DNA of 64,000 nucleotides, taken from the NCBI GenBank assembly GCA_963682025.1, contig OY821517.1, positions 51,658,162-51,722,161 of the forward strand. The letters run 5' to 3'. Position numbers and translations under genes: made by a program. The notes under the pieces are model-generated. The model was not told the origin of the DNA and did no database searches. It saw only the letters and a program-made list of their open reading frames with translations. The stretch comes from Cordilura impudica. Taxonomy: Eukaryota > Arthropoda > Insecta > Diptera > Scathophagidae. Below, piece by piece: positions 35,187-46,894 of this stretch (position 1 is its first letter; the number at the start of each line of letters is the position of its first letter).

Positions 35187-35970
35187 GGTAAAAAATTATA
35201 GTCGGTCTAGACCGACTATACGATACCCTATACCAAGCGTTTAGAAACCGTATCTCTCAGACCCAACTAACTGGATATAGAAAATAAACATAAACCAGAT
35301 TTGAGTGGGATTTTTATTAATTTTTTTGGCTGCAGATATGAAAAAGTTCATATCGGATGCTATATCTATATGGGGACTAGGCCCAAAAATGGACCGATCC
35401 TGACCATGTTTGGTAAAGTCTCTTTTATTTTGTAAAAATATATACAAACAAAATTTGAAAGGAATCCGTGGAATATTTTTGTTTTTTGATAGATTTAAGT
35501 GCAGATCGGGAAGCAGCTCTATATGGGGCCTATGACTAAGAGTTGTCCCATAGAAATAATTTTTGGACTACTGATTAATGGATGTAATATACACATACAA
35601 ACCCAATTTGACTAAGATCTATACGACAATTTGGATCTTATGGCAATTTATGTCGATTTTATAGGGGTCATTTGTATGGGGGCTAGGTCTGAACATGGAC
35701 CGATTTTCACCAGTTTCAATAGCGTTCATCCCATGGCTGATAAAAGCTTATGTACCAAATTTCATCAAAATATATTCATATTTGCGACCTGCAGTTTGAT
35801 TACAAGCTTTACATGGACACACAGACGGACGGACGGACGGACATCGTTAAATCGAATCAGAAAGAGATTCTGATTCGATCGGTATAATAAAAGATGGGTC
35901 CAGGTCAAATATTTTTGGTAGTTACAAACAGCACCACAAAGTCATTATACCCAAACCACATAGTGGTATA
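35187..35970 (-). mobile_element. mini-me/DINE-like repeat, full, minus orientation
   Basis: It opens with the perfect 24 bp palindrome around GTCGGTCTAGACCGAC (35197-35220). The internal blocks follow in reverse order to those at 15248. A GGAC run is at 35826-35841 and the ataccactatgtggtttggg-type end is near 35965. Confidence 0.8.
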
Positions 35971-35974
35971 GGAT

Positions 35975-36990
35975 ATAAAAATTAAATAACATATTCAATT
36001 CATTATTTCATTTTCAAATAAATAAACAGAAATATTAGTAAAAAAAAAAAAATAGAGATATTAAACATAAACATAATTTGTTTTTTTCTATTCTTCTTTG
36101 TGTTTTTCGCTTATTTTGACAGAGATGCCACTCGCTTACAATTTAAATAAATAGAAAAATAGATTTGTCGACTGTCGTTAAGATGTATGTACTTAGTGAA
36201 TCACTTAATCCTTAGTGCAAACAACAATAGCTGTCGATATATTTTGCGATTGTCGGATCGCTGAAATTTACAGAATCACACTACAGAAAACATTAATTAA
36301 AATTCAATAAATTTTAGAAAACGTCAAATGATATTTAAGAATTGCGAACATAAAAACTGTTACATAAATAAACGCAATTTGATGAGAATGTTATTTTTTA
36401 TATATAAATATTCACAATTTTTTTTGGATGAAAATTTGAAGTTTTTCAGAAACTCTCTATTTTATTTAAAATGTTTGGGACATTTGGTTTTTTGCGTTTG
36501 GCATCCCCAATTTGATTATTTATTATTATAAATTTATTCTCTATGTTTTCCCAAATATGGCAATATTTTAATAAAAAAGTTGAGAGAGCTTTTTTTTTGG
36601 TTATTATTTTGTTACTCCATCCGACCACAATGAAAAAATATTTGGCCAGTTAAAAGAAACTATACAGCCATCTCTAATTAGCACGATTTAATACATATAG
36701 CCACCCTACACAACCATTACCTTTGCAATGGAGGTTAGGGCGAGCTATTTAATTAGCAAAAACTAATTAAACGAGAAGTTATGTCATATAACCGGAAACG
36801 CATGCATATTTTTCCAATATTTTGCTTACATTTATTTTCAATACTCAAACCGAGGTGGAGGGTATCAAAGATTCGGCACAGCCGAGTTTAACACTCTTAC
36901 TTGTTTTTAATTTATTTTTTTATTTTTTTATTTTATTTGCAACTTTTTTAATTTCTCGTTATTTTAAGAATTTGACAAACTTTTCAGTGC
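35975..36990. other. No gene; family H hairpin end at 36853-36905
   Basis: AT-rich. The only recognised element is gaggtggagggtatcaaag with the hairpin attcggcacagccgagt and ttaacactcttacttg. Confidence 0.5.
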
Positions 36991-36998
36991 GTTTTAGA

Positions 36999-37450
36999 CA
37001 AAGTTCAGAAAAAAACACACACTGAATAAAAAACTCGTACATATAAGTATGTAAACAAATACATATTTTTATTTTGATATCAATTATGTGTGTTACTAAA
37101 TTTTGTACGGTGCCGAACAAAATCTTGACTGTGTTTCGCTGTAATATTTCGTTATGTACACGAACATGTTTCTATCACGTATTTTTTGTTTCGAACATAC
37201 ATAAACCACACAGATTCGAGTGTACTGCTAGAAAAAACAGAACATGTTCTTGAACGCGTACATCTAAAAATTAAAACATTACCCACTCGCGATCGGAAAA
37301 ATCTGATACACCCCTATAAAAACGAAAACAATTGTTTCAACCAAATTTATTTAAAAAATTTAAATAATTCATTAGCAGTTATGTATAAAAAAATAAAAAT
37401 AATAATAATAAAGATAAAGACAATAATAAAAAATAAAAAAATTTTAAATT
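36999..37450 (-). mobile_element. Family D repeat, minus orientation
   Basis: It begins CAAAGTTCAGAAAAAAACAC, the terminal sequence also seen at 49630 and in reverse at 51188. It is collinear with 20205-20570 read backward, including acgcgtacatc and gcgatcgg. It continues through the aaaacaattgtttcaaccaaattta block found at 26945. Confidence 0.7.
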
Positions 37451-37459
37451 AAAAAAATA

Positions 37460-38360
37460 ACAATGGGTGATTCATTTCGAGGTTCCCTACTTTTTTAAAG
37501 AAAAAAAAACACAGAAAGTTAAAATTTAATGGCGAATGTTTATTATAATTTGAAAGAACATTCTTTGGCATTTATTTTTTGAATATTATGTCTATCAAAT
37601 GTTGGCCGCGGCTACGTCTCAGATGGTCCATCCGTTGAGTCCAATTTTCGATGACTCGTTCGAGTATTTCGACTGGTAACTGGCGAATGACACGCGCGAT
37701 GTTTTGCTGCAAGGTCTGAATCGAAGCGGGATTGTCCTCATAAACTTTAGACTTTACATATCCCCACAGAAAAAAGTCTAACGGTGTGATATCACACGAT
37801 CTTGGTGGCCAATCGACCGGCCCAAAACTTGAAATTATCTGCTCACCGAAGTGTTCTCTCAATAAATCCATTGATTGATGCGCTGTGTGGAAAGTGGCGC
37901 CGTCTTGTTGAAACCAAATGTCGCCGAGATCACGAGCTTCAATTTCAGGCATCATACGTCAGTCCGAGTTGCTGCGAACGGCGCCGAATCGACTCTCCAC
38001 GCTTTTCGTGTACAGTCTCAGCTACGGCCGCTATATTTTCTTCATTGCGTGCTATTCGGTCGAATATTATCCAATAATGAATGCTGGGTCTCAAGATGGG
38101 TGATGGTGTTGCGAATAGTACGCTCAGTGGGCCGATTATATTGACCATAAGTTGAGCGAAGTGCACGAAACACATTCTTCACAGAACGTGAATTTTCGTA
38201 ATAAAGTTCAACGTTTTGTAAAAGTTATTCAGGCGTAAGTCTTTCCATGATGAAATGCCAAACAATACTAAACAAAAATAACATGACCGCATGGCACGAC
38301 TCACACATGATCTGTCAAAAAAAGGCTATTGAAAAAAGTATCTCTACTTGGATCACCCGG
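37460..38360 (-). mobile_element. Mariner-like element M2, internally deleted
   Basis: Inverted ends around GGGTGATTCATTTCGAGG (37465) and GGATCACCCGG (ending 38360, TA after it) resemble those of the intact element at 59188. It is 901 bp against 1306 bp, through an internal deletion. Confidence 0.78.
37572..38250 (-). pseudogene. Mariner-like (M2) transposase, internally deleted
   Basis: The N-terminal part (38250-37945) shows NEENIAAVAETVHE and RRRSQQLGL. About 400 bp including the first catalytic D is then lost. The C-terminal part (37955-37572) is open: IWFQQDGATFHTA (second D), GPVDWPPRSCDITPLDFFLWGY (third D) and LRRSRGQHLIDIIFKK. It is closest within the window to the intact 59301-60386 gene. 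Confidence 0.85.
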
Positions 38361-38384
38361 TATAAAAAAACGAAATTAAGTCAT

Positions 38385-38545
38385 GAACAACATATAAAAT
38401 TTCTCTGTTTTCTATTTTATTACTATCTTTTTATTTTTATTTGATTTTTTTATTTTTTTTTTTTTATTTATTTTTTTTTTTATCTTTTTATTTTTTTTTT
38501 TACTATCTTTTTGTTTATATTTTTTTTTTTTTTTTTTTTTTGAGA
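38385..38545. repeat. Family D internal block followed by T-rich tract
   Basis: acaacatataaaatttctctg and attttattactatctt match 26855-26895. Almost pure T runs follow to 38541. Confidence 0.5.
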
Positions 38546-38589
38546 AAAACATGGATTTTACAAATTAATACATAACGATTGCCCTTGAA

Positions 38590-39540
38590 TTTAGAATATC
38601 ATTTGGCAATTTTTTATTTTAGCAATTTTAGATTTTGGCGATTTTTGATTTTAGCGCTTTTGGACTTGCCTATTTTTGATTTTAGATATTTTTGTGTTTG
38701 GCGATTTTTATATTTGCGATTTTCGGTTTTGGCGATTTTTGATTTTGGAAATTTTCGTTTTTCGAGATTTTTGTTTTTCACGGTTTTTCGCGATGTTCGG
38801 TTTTGGCGATTTTTGAATTTGATTGGTAATTAATATACTTGTGAAAAGCACCAAGACTGTCGCTTTCATAGTACGTCATATTTTTGTATAGGAGGTGCCA
38901 CGCCCATTTTAAACTCAATACTCACACTAATATCTGATGGACTCGTACAAAGTGTCAAGGATGATTTCCCTTTTGTAGTACTTCAGATATATGACATTTT
39001 ATATTTTCTTTGCATTGGGGTGCCACCCCCACTCATGCCCATTTTTTGTTCGATTAATAACATGAATAACTTATGAACTCACACAAAGTCTCAAGGCTGT
39101 CACCGTTACAGTACTGCAGATATATGTATGACATTTGAAATTCACTTTGTATGGGGGTGCCACGCCCATTGATCTGATCCCGCCCATTTTTTGTCTGAAT
39201 ATTCACATTAATAGTAGATTGCCTCAGATAAATTACTTTGTTTGGCAGGTGCCATGCCCACTTGTCCGATACGCCCATTTCGGGCGTGGCTGCTAACATT
39301 AATAATAGGTGACCTCACACATATTTGCAAAGCTCTCCCTGTCATAGTAGTCAATATATATGATATTAAAAATTCACCTTGAATGGGAGTTGCCACGCCT
39401 ACTAAAAACATCAAACTTCCAGATAGTAACTTCCAGATACACAGTAAGACTCTGTAAAAATTTTAGGAAAATCGGTCCAAGGGTTTAGCCTCCTATAAGC
39501 TACAAACAAATAAACAAACACACAATATTTCGCTTTTATA
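38590..39540 (-). mobile_element. Helitron-like family E copy, minus orientation
   Basis: A run of GGCGATTTTTGATTTT-type units (38600-38820) and ~125 bp units with gtgccacgccca and tcatagta.t.ca blocks (38880-39410) follow in reverse order to 21330-22576. The 5'-side cagatacacagtaagac block (39430-39455) also occurs at 10000. Clear terminal TC and CTAG are not identified. Confidence 0.65.
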
Positions 39541-39549
39541 TGCATCATT

Positions 39550-40255
39550 TTTCTGACTTTTCAATTTTAATTTTTGGGAATTTACTACATGGAATTATAA
39601 CACTTTAAGAATTGGCTATAAAATATTTGTTTATTTTTTTTCCATTTTCGATAAAAAAAAAAAAAAAGATTATTTAATAGAAATATTTAATAATTTCACT
39701 TTCATGACTCGCTGATATTATATTAGCACTACCTTATTAAAAATCTCTTTTATATACTTATTCGCTAAGAAGTCAAACAACACTTGAAATGTGTGCAAAA
39801 CGCTTTCACCTTTTTTTTTTATTGTTGTTGAGCAAGGCTTTGTCCAAAAATTCAAGGCAAAGCAATAAAAGTATGGCATCTTTTTTTGTGGGTTTCTGTG
39901 ACCAAAACAAAATATAAAAAAAAAACTATACAAAGAAATATGCAGATTTGCAACAACAACAAAAAATGTCATAAAAACAAAGAAATGTTATGCAACATTA
40001 TAGTTTTAGTTCTATAAATAAAAAAAATGGTCGGTTTATTATTGTTTTGTAACTTGGCATAAAAAAAGACGTTGAAGAAGTGAACAAACAATAACAAAAG
40101 AAAAAATTAACATACAAATGAAATGTTTAACAAAAAATATTTGTTTATCTTAAAATTTGGGATAATGATTTCAAAGATGTTGGCAACACACACACACACA
40201 CACACACACACCTTTGATTGGTAATCTAATAAAGTTTATGAAATTGTTTATTTAT
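39550..40255. other. No gene; (AC)n microsatellite at 40187-40211
   Basis: AT-rich sequence with a run of about twelve AC units just upstream of the candidate exon at 40258. No transposon copies are recognised. Confidence 0.55.
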
Positions 40256-40257
40256 AG

Positions 40258-40320
40258 GCGATAACTTTTACAGCACCACGTGCACTTTAACAATGTCTCG
40301 ATCGAATAAAAACCCACACA
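40258..40320 (+). CDS. Candidate start-codon exon (63 bp) with consensus splice sites
   Basis: A pyrimidine-rich tract with tttatttatag ends at 40257, and GTAAGT begins at 40321. Between them the ATG at 40293 opens MSRSNKNPH, continuing into a split codon. The acceptor, the ATG context (acaATG) and the strong donor together suggest an exon holding the start of a host gene on the + strand. I cannot identify the protein or find the next exon. Chance remains possible because only about 28 coding bases are involved. Confidence 0.35.
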
Positions 40321-40329
40321 GTAAGTCAC

Positions 40330-41540
40330 ACGTACACCTGTTTTGTTAACATAAATTTAGTTAAGAGATTATTTGACGACGCGCCCAACTTAAAATTTTA
40401 AACAATACGTTTACTGGCCAACTTAAAATTAAAAATATGCACATATGGCTTTAACTAAATAAAGTTCCTCAATATTTAACTGGATTTTGGTTTTGTTGTT
40501 ATTGGTTTAAATTATTATTTTATTTTTGTTTTGAACTTGCTGACCTAATTTTGTACAGCACATACATGAATTTCTTTAAATATTTTAATAAACTGGTTTT
40601 CATTTTTTTTTTTTTTTTTTACCAAATTTCTTATAGGGCAAATATTCGTTTTACTTTCGGTTCTTCAAAATAAAAACAAAAGAAGAAAAAAAACTTCAAA
40701 TAAAAAACTAAAAACAAACTTGTTGACATGTTTGTGCATTCAGTATTCCCAGCCTATTGCCAGCCATTGATACGCTTTGATACCCATTGATAAAATTATC
40801 GTTTTATGTAAATAAAATTTTTATGATCAGGCCTAGTTATCTGTGAAACCAGTCAATGTTTTTTTTGTTTTATTTGTTTTTCGTTTTGTAAGATTGCATA
40901 AGTAAATGTTTTTGGCTGGTAAACATTATCCAATTACCAATTTAGTCATTAATCAATATGCAGTTGCTAATTTAAATATTGCTGCAAACTATTGAATTTT
41001 TTATGACTCGTATTCGTGTGTATTAGATTAGTATGGTTATTTAAATAGCGATTAGAAAAAAAGATTGAATTCTGAAAGAACCATGAAAGGTTGTATTAAG
41101 CTTAAAAATGTGAATTAGCCATTTGTTAAAAGTCCTTTAGTGGCTCACTCGGCTTAAATTGTTAAATTTAATTAATAATTTCATTTACCGATCTCAAAAG
41201 AAGAAGAATTAATGTTCATCGAAACATAATTACGAGCCTTGCCATCTTCAATATCTAAAGGGCCAAGTACTATGGAAGGGCAAAAAAAAATATAATTTTT
41301 AAAAAGCTGTAAAAAAAAATATAAAATATTTTTTAATTTTTTTTTTATTTGAAAGATAAATTATTGTAGTATTTCAAGAAGATAATTTCAAATGTTAACC
41401 ACTATAATTAACAAGATTATTTTTGAAGAGGCAGCTGACCTTAAATTGTGAACGAGATTTACACAAATGACTTCTTGCAGGATATCCCAGAATCTATAGC
41501 TCTTGCTAAATCCAAACGGAACTAAATCTCGCCTTGAAAT
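40330..41540. other. No gene or recognised repeat
   Basis: AT-rich sequence with homopolymer runs, possibly intron if 40258-40320 is an exon. Confidence 0.45.
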
Positions 41541-41542
41541 TG

Positions 41543-41855
41543 GTATATAGAAAGTCAGGAGTGAACACTGGACACTCGGTTTTAGAGCGGATGGCCAAAC
41601 GCATAAGTGTTCTGGGAGCAGACTACTGCAGAGGTTGTACGGCTGTAGACGAGGAAGAGTCAATGCATCATGTAATGATTGAGTGCCCAGGACTAAGACA
41701 AAGATTCTTTTAGATGATCTACTGGGTGATCTTGCGAATTTCATAAGATGTTCTTCATGTTTCGCAGCGCAACCTTAGCGGACAATCTTCTTTTCTCTAC
41801 TTTCATTTCTTTTTCAAATCTTTCCTAATCTGTCTCAAACCCAACCTAACCCAAC
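41543..41855 (+). pseudogene. LINE ORF2 C-terminus with CCHC motif and 3' tail
   Basis: The frame 41543-41710 reads GVNTGHSVLERMAKRISVLG, ADYCRGC, EESMHHVMIECPG and stops. C-x2-C..H-x4-C is the C-terminal zinc knuckle of RNase H-bearing LINEs. A ~145 bp 3' untranslated region ends in cccaacctaaccc, which runs straight into the (TCCTA)n array. Confidence 0.75.
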
Positions 41856-43084
41856 CTATCCTATCCTATCCTATCCTATCCTATACTATCCTATCCTATC
41901 CTATCCTATCCTATCCTATCCTATCCTATCCTATCCTATCCTATCCTATCCTATCTTATCCTATCCTATCCTATCCTATCTTATCCTATCCTATCCTATC
42001 CTATCCTATCTTATCCTATCCTATCTTATCTTATCCTATCCTATCCTATCTTATCCTATCCTATCCTATCCTATCTTATCCTATCCTATCCTATCCTATC
42101 CTATCCTATCCTATCCTATCCTATCCTATCCTATCCTATCCTATCCTATCCTATCCTATCCTATCCTATCCTATCTTATCCTATCCTATCCTATCTTACC
42201 CTATCCTATCCTATTCTATTCTATTCTATTCTATTCTATTCTATTCTATTCTATTCTATTCTATTCTATTCTATCCTATCCTATCCTATCCTATCCTATC
42301 CTATCCTATCCTATCCTATCCTATCCTATCCTATCCTATCCTATCCTATCCTATCCTATCCTATCCTATCCTATCCTATCTTATCCTATCCTATCCTATC
42401 TTACCCTATCTTATCCTATTCTATTCTATTCTATTCTATCCTATCCTATCTTATCCTATCCTATGCTATCCTATCCTATCCTATCCTATCCTATCCTATC
42501 TTATCCTATCCTATCCTATCCTATCTTATCCTATCCTATCCTATCTTACCCTATCCTATCCTATTCTATTCTATTCTATTCTATTCTATTCTATTCTATT
42601 CTATTCTATTCTATTCTATTCTATTCTATTCTATTCTATTCTATCCTATCCTATCCTATCCTATCCTATCCTATCCTATCCTATCCTGTCCTATGCTATC
42701 CTATCCTATCCTATCCTATCCTATCCTATGCTATCCTATCCTATCCTATCCTATCCTATCCTATCCTATCCTATCCTATCCTATCCTATCCTATCCTATC
42801 TTATCCTATCCTATCCTATCTTATCCTATCTTATCCTATCTTATCTTATCCTATCCTATCCTATCCTATCCTATCTTATCCTATCCTATCCTATCCTATA
42901 CTATCCCATCCTATCCTATCCTATCCTATCCTATGCCATCCTATCCTATCCTATCCTATCCTATCCTATCCTATCCTATCCTATCCTATCCTATCCTATC
43001 CTATCCTATCCTATCCTATCCTATCCTATCCTATCCTATCCTATCCTATCCTATCCTATCCTATCCTATCCTATCCTATCCTAT
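41856..43084. repeat. (TCCTA)n satellite-like array, 1.23 kb
   Basis: Nearly continuous 5 bp units with TTCTA blocks (about 42212-42270, 42419-42438, 42563-42640) and scattered TCTTA variants. A larger block (cttaccctatcctatcc then TTCTA units) recurs about 350 bp apart at 42195 and 42545, so segments have been duplicated. All three + frames stay open (LSYPI repeats) only because the unit has no stop; these are not genes. Confidence 0.97.
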
Positions 43085-43200
43085 CATAACCTAAGATAAC
43101 ATAACCTGACCTAACCTAACGTAACCTGACGTAACGTTACCCACCCTAACCTATCCTTATCAAACCTAACCTAACGTAACCTACTCTAACTTAACTATTT
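43085..43200. repeat. Degenerate (CCTAA)n tract
   Basis: aacctaacctaacgtaacctgac-type units continue the 5 bp rhythm with many changes. Confidence 0.85.
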
Positions 43201-43203
43201 TTG

Positions 43204-43564
43204 CTAGCAGATTCCATCGCTCGAAATTCGAGTGCAATTTCTAGGCAACTTTAATTTTCAACGCCAATTCACAAAGCAACACTTTTTGGTTTATTATTAT
43301 TGTGAATGAAGATAACAAACTCATTAACAAACACATTAACAAATTTAATAAACACATACATAGCATATGTATAGTTTTGTGTATGTGTTAGTAGCAACTT
43401 TAAACGCAATTTACTCAAATTTAAGGAAAAAATTTAAACGTCTGTAAATCTGGTGAACAGCTAAAAAGAAATACCTTTCAAATAATATATGTTTGGTCAA
43501 AATCGGGATAAAATGGTAGAACAAAACATCGGTAAAAAATCGCCTAGCATATTAATATTATAGA
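43204..43564 (-). mobile_element. Helitron-like family C copy, both ends
   Basis: On the minus strand it starts TCTATAATATTAATATGC (43564 downward, A before it) and ends GGAATCTGCTAG (43204). The base after CTAG is C rather than T. It is 361 bp and non-coding, and directly adjoins a mini-me copy. Confidence 0.75.
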
Positions 43565-44250
43565 TACCCTATAACCTGTGTATGGCTTTGTTCTAAAGTT
43601 TGTAACTATCAAACCTGTAACTTAGACCCCACCTTTTATTTATAAGCGATGTCCGTCCTTCCATCCGTCCGTCAGTCTATGTGTCCATGTAATCAAACTA
43701 CAGATCGCATATATGAATATATTTTGATGGAATTTGGAATATAAGCATCTGTCAGTCATAGGACGAACGATATTGAAATTGGTGAAAATCTGTGCATGTT
43801 CAGATCTTGTCCCCATACAAAATCCTCTATGAGATCGACTTATATTGCCATAAGATCCAAATTATCATATAGATCGAGGGTTCGTGTGTGTTTATTATAT
43901 CCATAATCCAAAAATTAACCCTGTAGGATTATTTTTAGTCATTGTCCCCATGTAAAGCTGCTTCCCGATCTTACTTAAATTTATCAAAAAACAATAATAT
44001 TGCACAGATTTTTGTAATATTTGGATTGTGTATGTTTTTGCAAAAAATAAGTGACTTTACCAATATGGTCAGAATCGGTCCATTTTGCGACCTAGTCGCC
44101 ATATAAATATAGCATGCGATGTGAAATTTTTCAGTTTTTCAGATCTGCAAAATAAATTAATACAAAATCTTCTCAGTTGGACCAAAAATCAATTCTCAAA
44201 ACGCATAATATAGGGTATCGCATAGTTAGTCTAGACCGACTTTTTCTTGT
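43565..44250 (+). mobile_element. mini-me/DINE-like repeat
   Basis: From ataccctataacctgtgtatgg through the GTCCGTCC run (43651-43675) and the tggtcagaatcggtcca block, to gggtatcgcatag and a degraded palindrome (agtctagaccgac). It is collinear with 15248-15955. Confidence 0.72.
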
Positions 44251-44329
44251 TTTATATTTATATTCAAGCAGCTACAATATAAGAATAACAGGACCGAAAT
44301 CGGTAACGCGGATGTGCCTGTATCGTGGT

Positions 44330-45022
44330 ACCCGATTTTGAAGAAATGGTTTCGAGCACAAAATAAGAATAAGCCAAATTTGAGTGGCATTGTTATTAAT
44401 TTTTTCGGCTGCAGATATGAAAAAGTTCATATCGGGTGCTATATTTATATGGGGACTAAGTCCCCATGGACCGATCCTGACCATATTTGGTAAAGTCACT
44501 TATATTTTGAAAAAATATAAACAAACCAAATTTGGAAAAAATCTGTGCAATATTTTTGAATTTTGATAGATTTAAGTGAAGATCGGGAAGCAGTTCTATA
44601 TGGGGCCTATGACTAAGAATTGTCCTGTAGGGATTATTTTTGGACTAGTGATTAATGGATATAATAAACATATACAAACCCAATTTGACTCAAATATATA
44701 TGATAATTTGGATCTTATGGCAATTTATGTCGACTTTATGGACCTAATTTCACCAATTTCAATAGCGTTCATCCTATGGCCGATAAGAGCTTACATACCA
44801 AATTGCATCAATATATATTTGCGACCTGTAGTTTGATTACAAGCTTTACATGGACACACAGACGGACGGACGGACGGATGGACATCTCTAAAACGATTCA
44901 GTAAGTGATTCTGAGTCGATCGGTATAATAAAAAAATCGGTCTAGGTCAAATATTTTTGGTAGTTACAAACAGCAGCACAAAGTCATTATACCCAAACCA
45001 CATAATGGTATAGGGTATAAAT
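44330..45022 (-). mobile_element. mini-me/DINE-like repeat, minus orientation
   Basis: It runs from aagccaaatttgagtggcatt to the catataatggtatagggt end, with a GGAC run at 44862-44883. The palindromic end is missing. A preceding block (agctacaatataagaataaca..ggtaacgcgg, 44269-44310) also occurs at 54651-54695. Confidence 0.72.
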
Positions 45023-45028
45023 AAAAGA

Positions 45029-45577
45029 TCGGATGAAACTCTTTAAAAGAGAGTTTTATTTTGCCGTCATAAAATAAAACTCTTTTGAGAAGTTTTATTT
45101 TTTCCGTCTAAAATAAAACTCAATTTGTTTATTTTCTTCTTTTTACAGTCTCTTTTTATTGAGTATATCTGATATGATGATGTGTGTAGTAATTTATTTA
45201 ATTTAACGAACATAAAATTTTCAATTTTCAATACCAATTTAGAGCAGGGAAGGCTCTTTCCGCGCTTACCTCGGTTGCAGGAACAAACTGCGCTTCAGTA
45301 AATCTTTATTAATCGTATCTCACACTTCACAGATTGTACTAAGAACACGAAGATTTCTCGAAGAAGAGACAGTGTGCTCAGACTCACTTTCATCCTCCAC
45401 GCCGAATAATCTCACCATTTTAATCAATTTCCGGTTATTAACCGATATAATAGTCTATATTTGGATGTCACTTTATAAAAAAATGCGTTGTACCTATTTC
45501 CCGGCGGGAAAAAGAAAACTCATTTGAGGCAAAATAAAACTCTCCTTTTAAGAGTTTCATCTGACCCTTTATGTTTA
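45029..45577. mobile_element. MITE-like element with ~38 bp inverted ends
   Basis: GATGAAACTCTTTAAAAGAG then AGTTTTATTTTGCC (45034-45072) recurs inverted at 45534-45572. No open frame is present. An inner pair (aaaactctttt.agaagtttta) adds a small hairpin. Downstream (45590-45670) is another small hairpin built on ataactgtt.aaa. Confidence 0.6.
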
Positions 45578-45701
45578 CGTTAAAAAATAACTGTTTTAAA
45601 TGGGAGTTTTTTTTATCACAAAATAACTGTTATAAAAGAAATTTTTTGATATCACTTATAACAGTTACGGTCCCTGTTTCTTTTTCAAATCCTTCCTTAT
45701 A

Positions 45702-46894
45702 AAGGGTTTTTCAACAGGGACGCTACAAACGAGTCGAAATTATTAAAATTTACTACCGAAATTCGGAGTCAGTGGCCTCAACGTTAAGAGCGCTACGTCC
45801 AATTTATGGTCGTAATAATCGTCCTAGCAGATCAACAATTGAGCGTCTAGTGGAAAAATTTGAATCCACAGGCACAGTACAAAATCTTCCCGTGCCAGTG
45901 AGACAAAGAAGTGCCCGTAGTGTCGAGAATGTTGCTGCCGCTGAGGCTTCAGTTGAAGAAAGCCCAAATGTGTCCCTCACACATCGTTCTCAAGCGTTGG
46001 GCATCTCTGTGACGTCGTTATGGCGAATTTTGCGAAAAGATCTTGGCCTACATCCTTACAAGATCAAATTGACGCAAGAACTGAAGCCGCTTGAACACCA
46101 GAAGCGTCGTATGTTCGTGAATTGGGCTGAGCAACAACTTGAAAATGATTCGGATTTTCATCGAAAAATCATCTTCAGCTATGAGGCTCATTTCTGGCTG
46201 AATGGCTTCTTCAATAAACAAAATATGCGTTATTGGTCAGACAGCAATCCACACGTACTCCATGAGTCATCATTGTATCCCGAAAAAATTACGGCTTGGT
46301 GCGGTTTATGGGCCGGCGGCGTCATTGGGCCGTACTTCTTCCGTGATGGTCAAGACCGGCACGTTACTGTGAATGGGAATCGCTACCGTTCAATGATAAC
46401 CGAATATTTTTGGCCCCAATTGGATGATATGGACTTCGAGTACATGTGGTTCCAACAGGACGGCGCCACATGCCACACAGCGAATGTCACAATCAAACCA
46501 AGAAACCAAGTTTGGAGAACGTGTAATCTCACGAAATGGTCCAGTCGATTGGCCGCCTAGGTCGTGCGATTTGACGCCGTTGGACTATTTCCTGTGGGGC
46601 TACGTCAAGTCTATGGTCTATGCCAACAAGCCTGCGACGATTGATGAACTTCGTACGAATATCGAACGTGAAATTGAAGCAGTATCGGCCGATTTATGCT
46701 TAAAAACCGTCGAAAATTGGTTTCAGCGTCTGGACTTCTGCAAGCGTGCCTGTGGTGAACATGCAAAGGAGATCGATTTCCATACATAATGGCATCGAAC
46801 GTACTTTCACAGGAATAAAGAATTTCATTGATATCCAAAACCGTTTTTGTTTTATTTAAAACAACTTTTGTAGCGCTCTTATTAAAAAACCCTT
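45702..46894 (+). mobile_element. Mariner-like element M1, copy 3
   Basis: Inverted ends AAGGGTTTTTCAACAGGG and the complement at 46894 have TA on each side (45700-45701, 46895-46896). About 107 bp after the left end, including the start codon region present in copies 1 and 2, is missing. The remaining length is 1193 bp. Confidence 0.88.
45730..46789 (+). pseudogene. Mariner-like (M1) transposase, defective
   Basis: The frame runs from RVEIIKIYYRNSES through ALRPIYGRNN, RRSQALGISVTSLWRIL and VTVNGNRYRSM to WFQQDGATCHTA, then shifts near 46495 and finishes in another frame with GPVDWPPRSCDLTPLDYFLWGY and LRTNIEREIEAV. The first catalytic aspartate is a tyrosine (IFSYEAHFW). The normal initiator is deleted; the first in-frame ATG is at 45772. 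This copy keeps the base that copies 1 and 2 lost. Confidence 0.88.

Noticed and set aside
42463..43099. Long open frames encoding LSYPI repeats
   Set aside because: They are created by a 5 bp unit without stop codons, open in all three frames, and not a gene.
41856..43200. Telomere or subtelomere
   Set aside because: The unit is TCCTA rather than TTAGG, and the array is internal, flanked by ordinary interspersed repeats on both sides.
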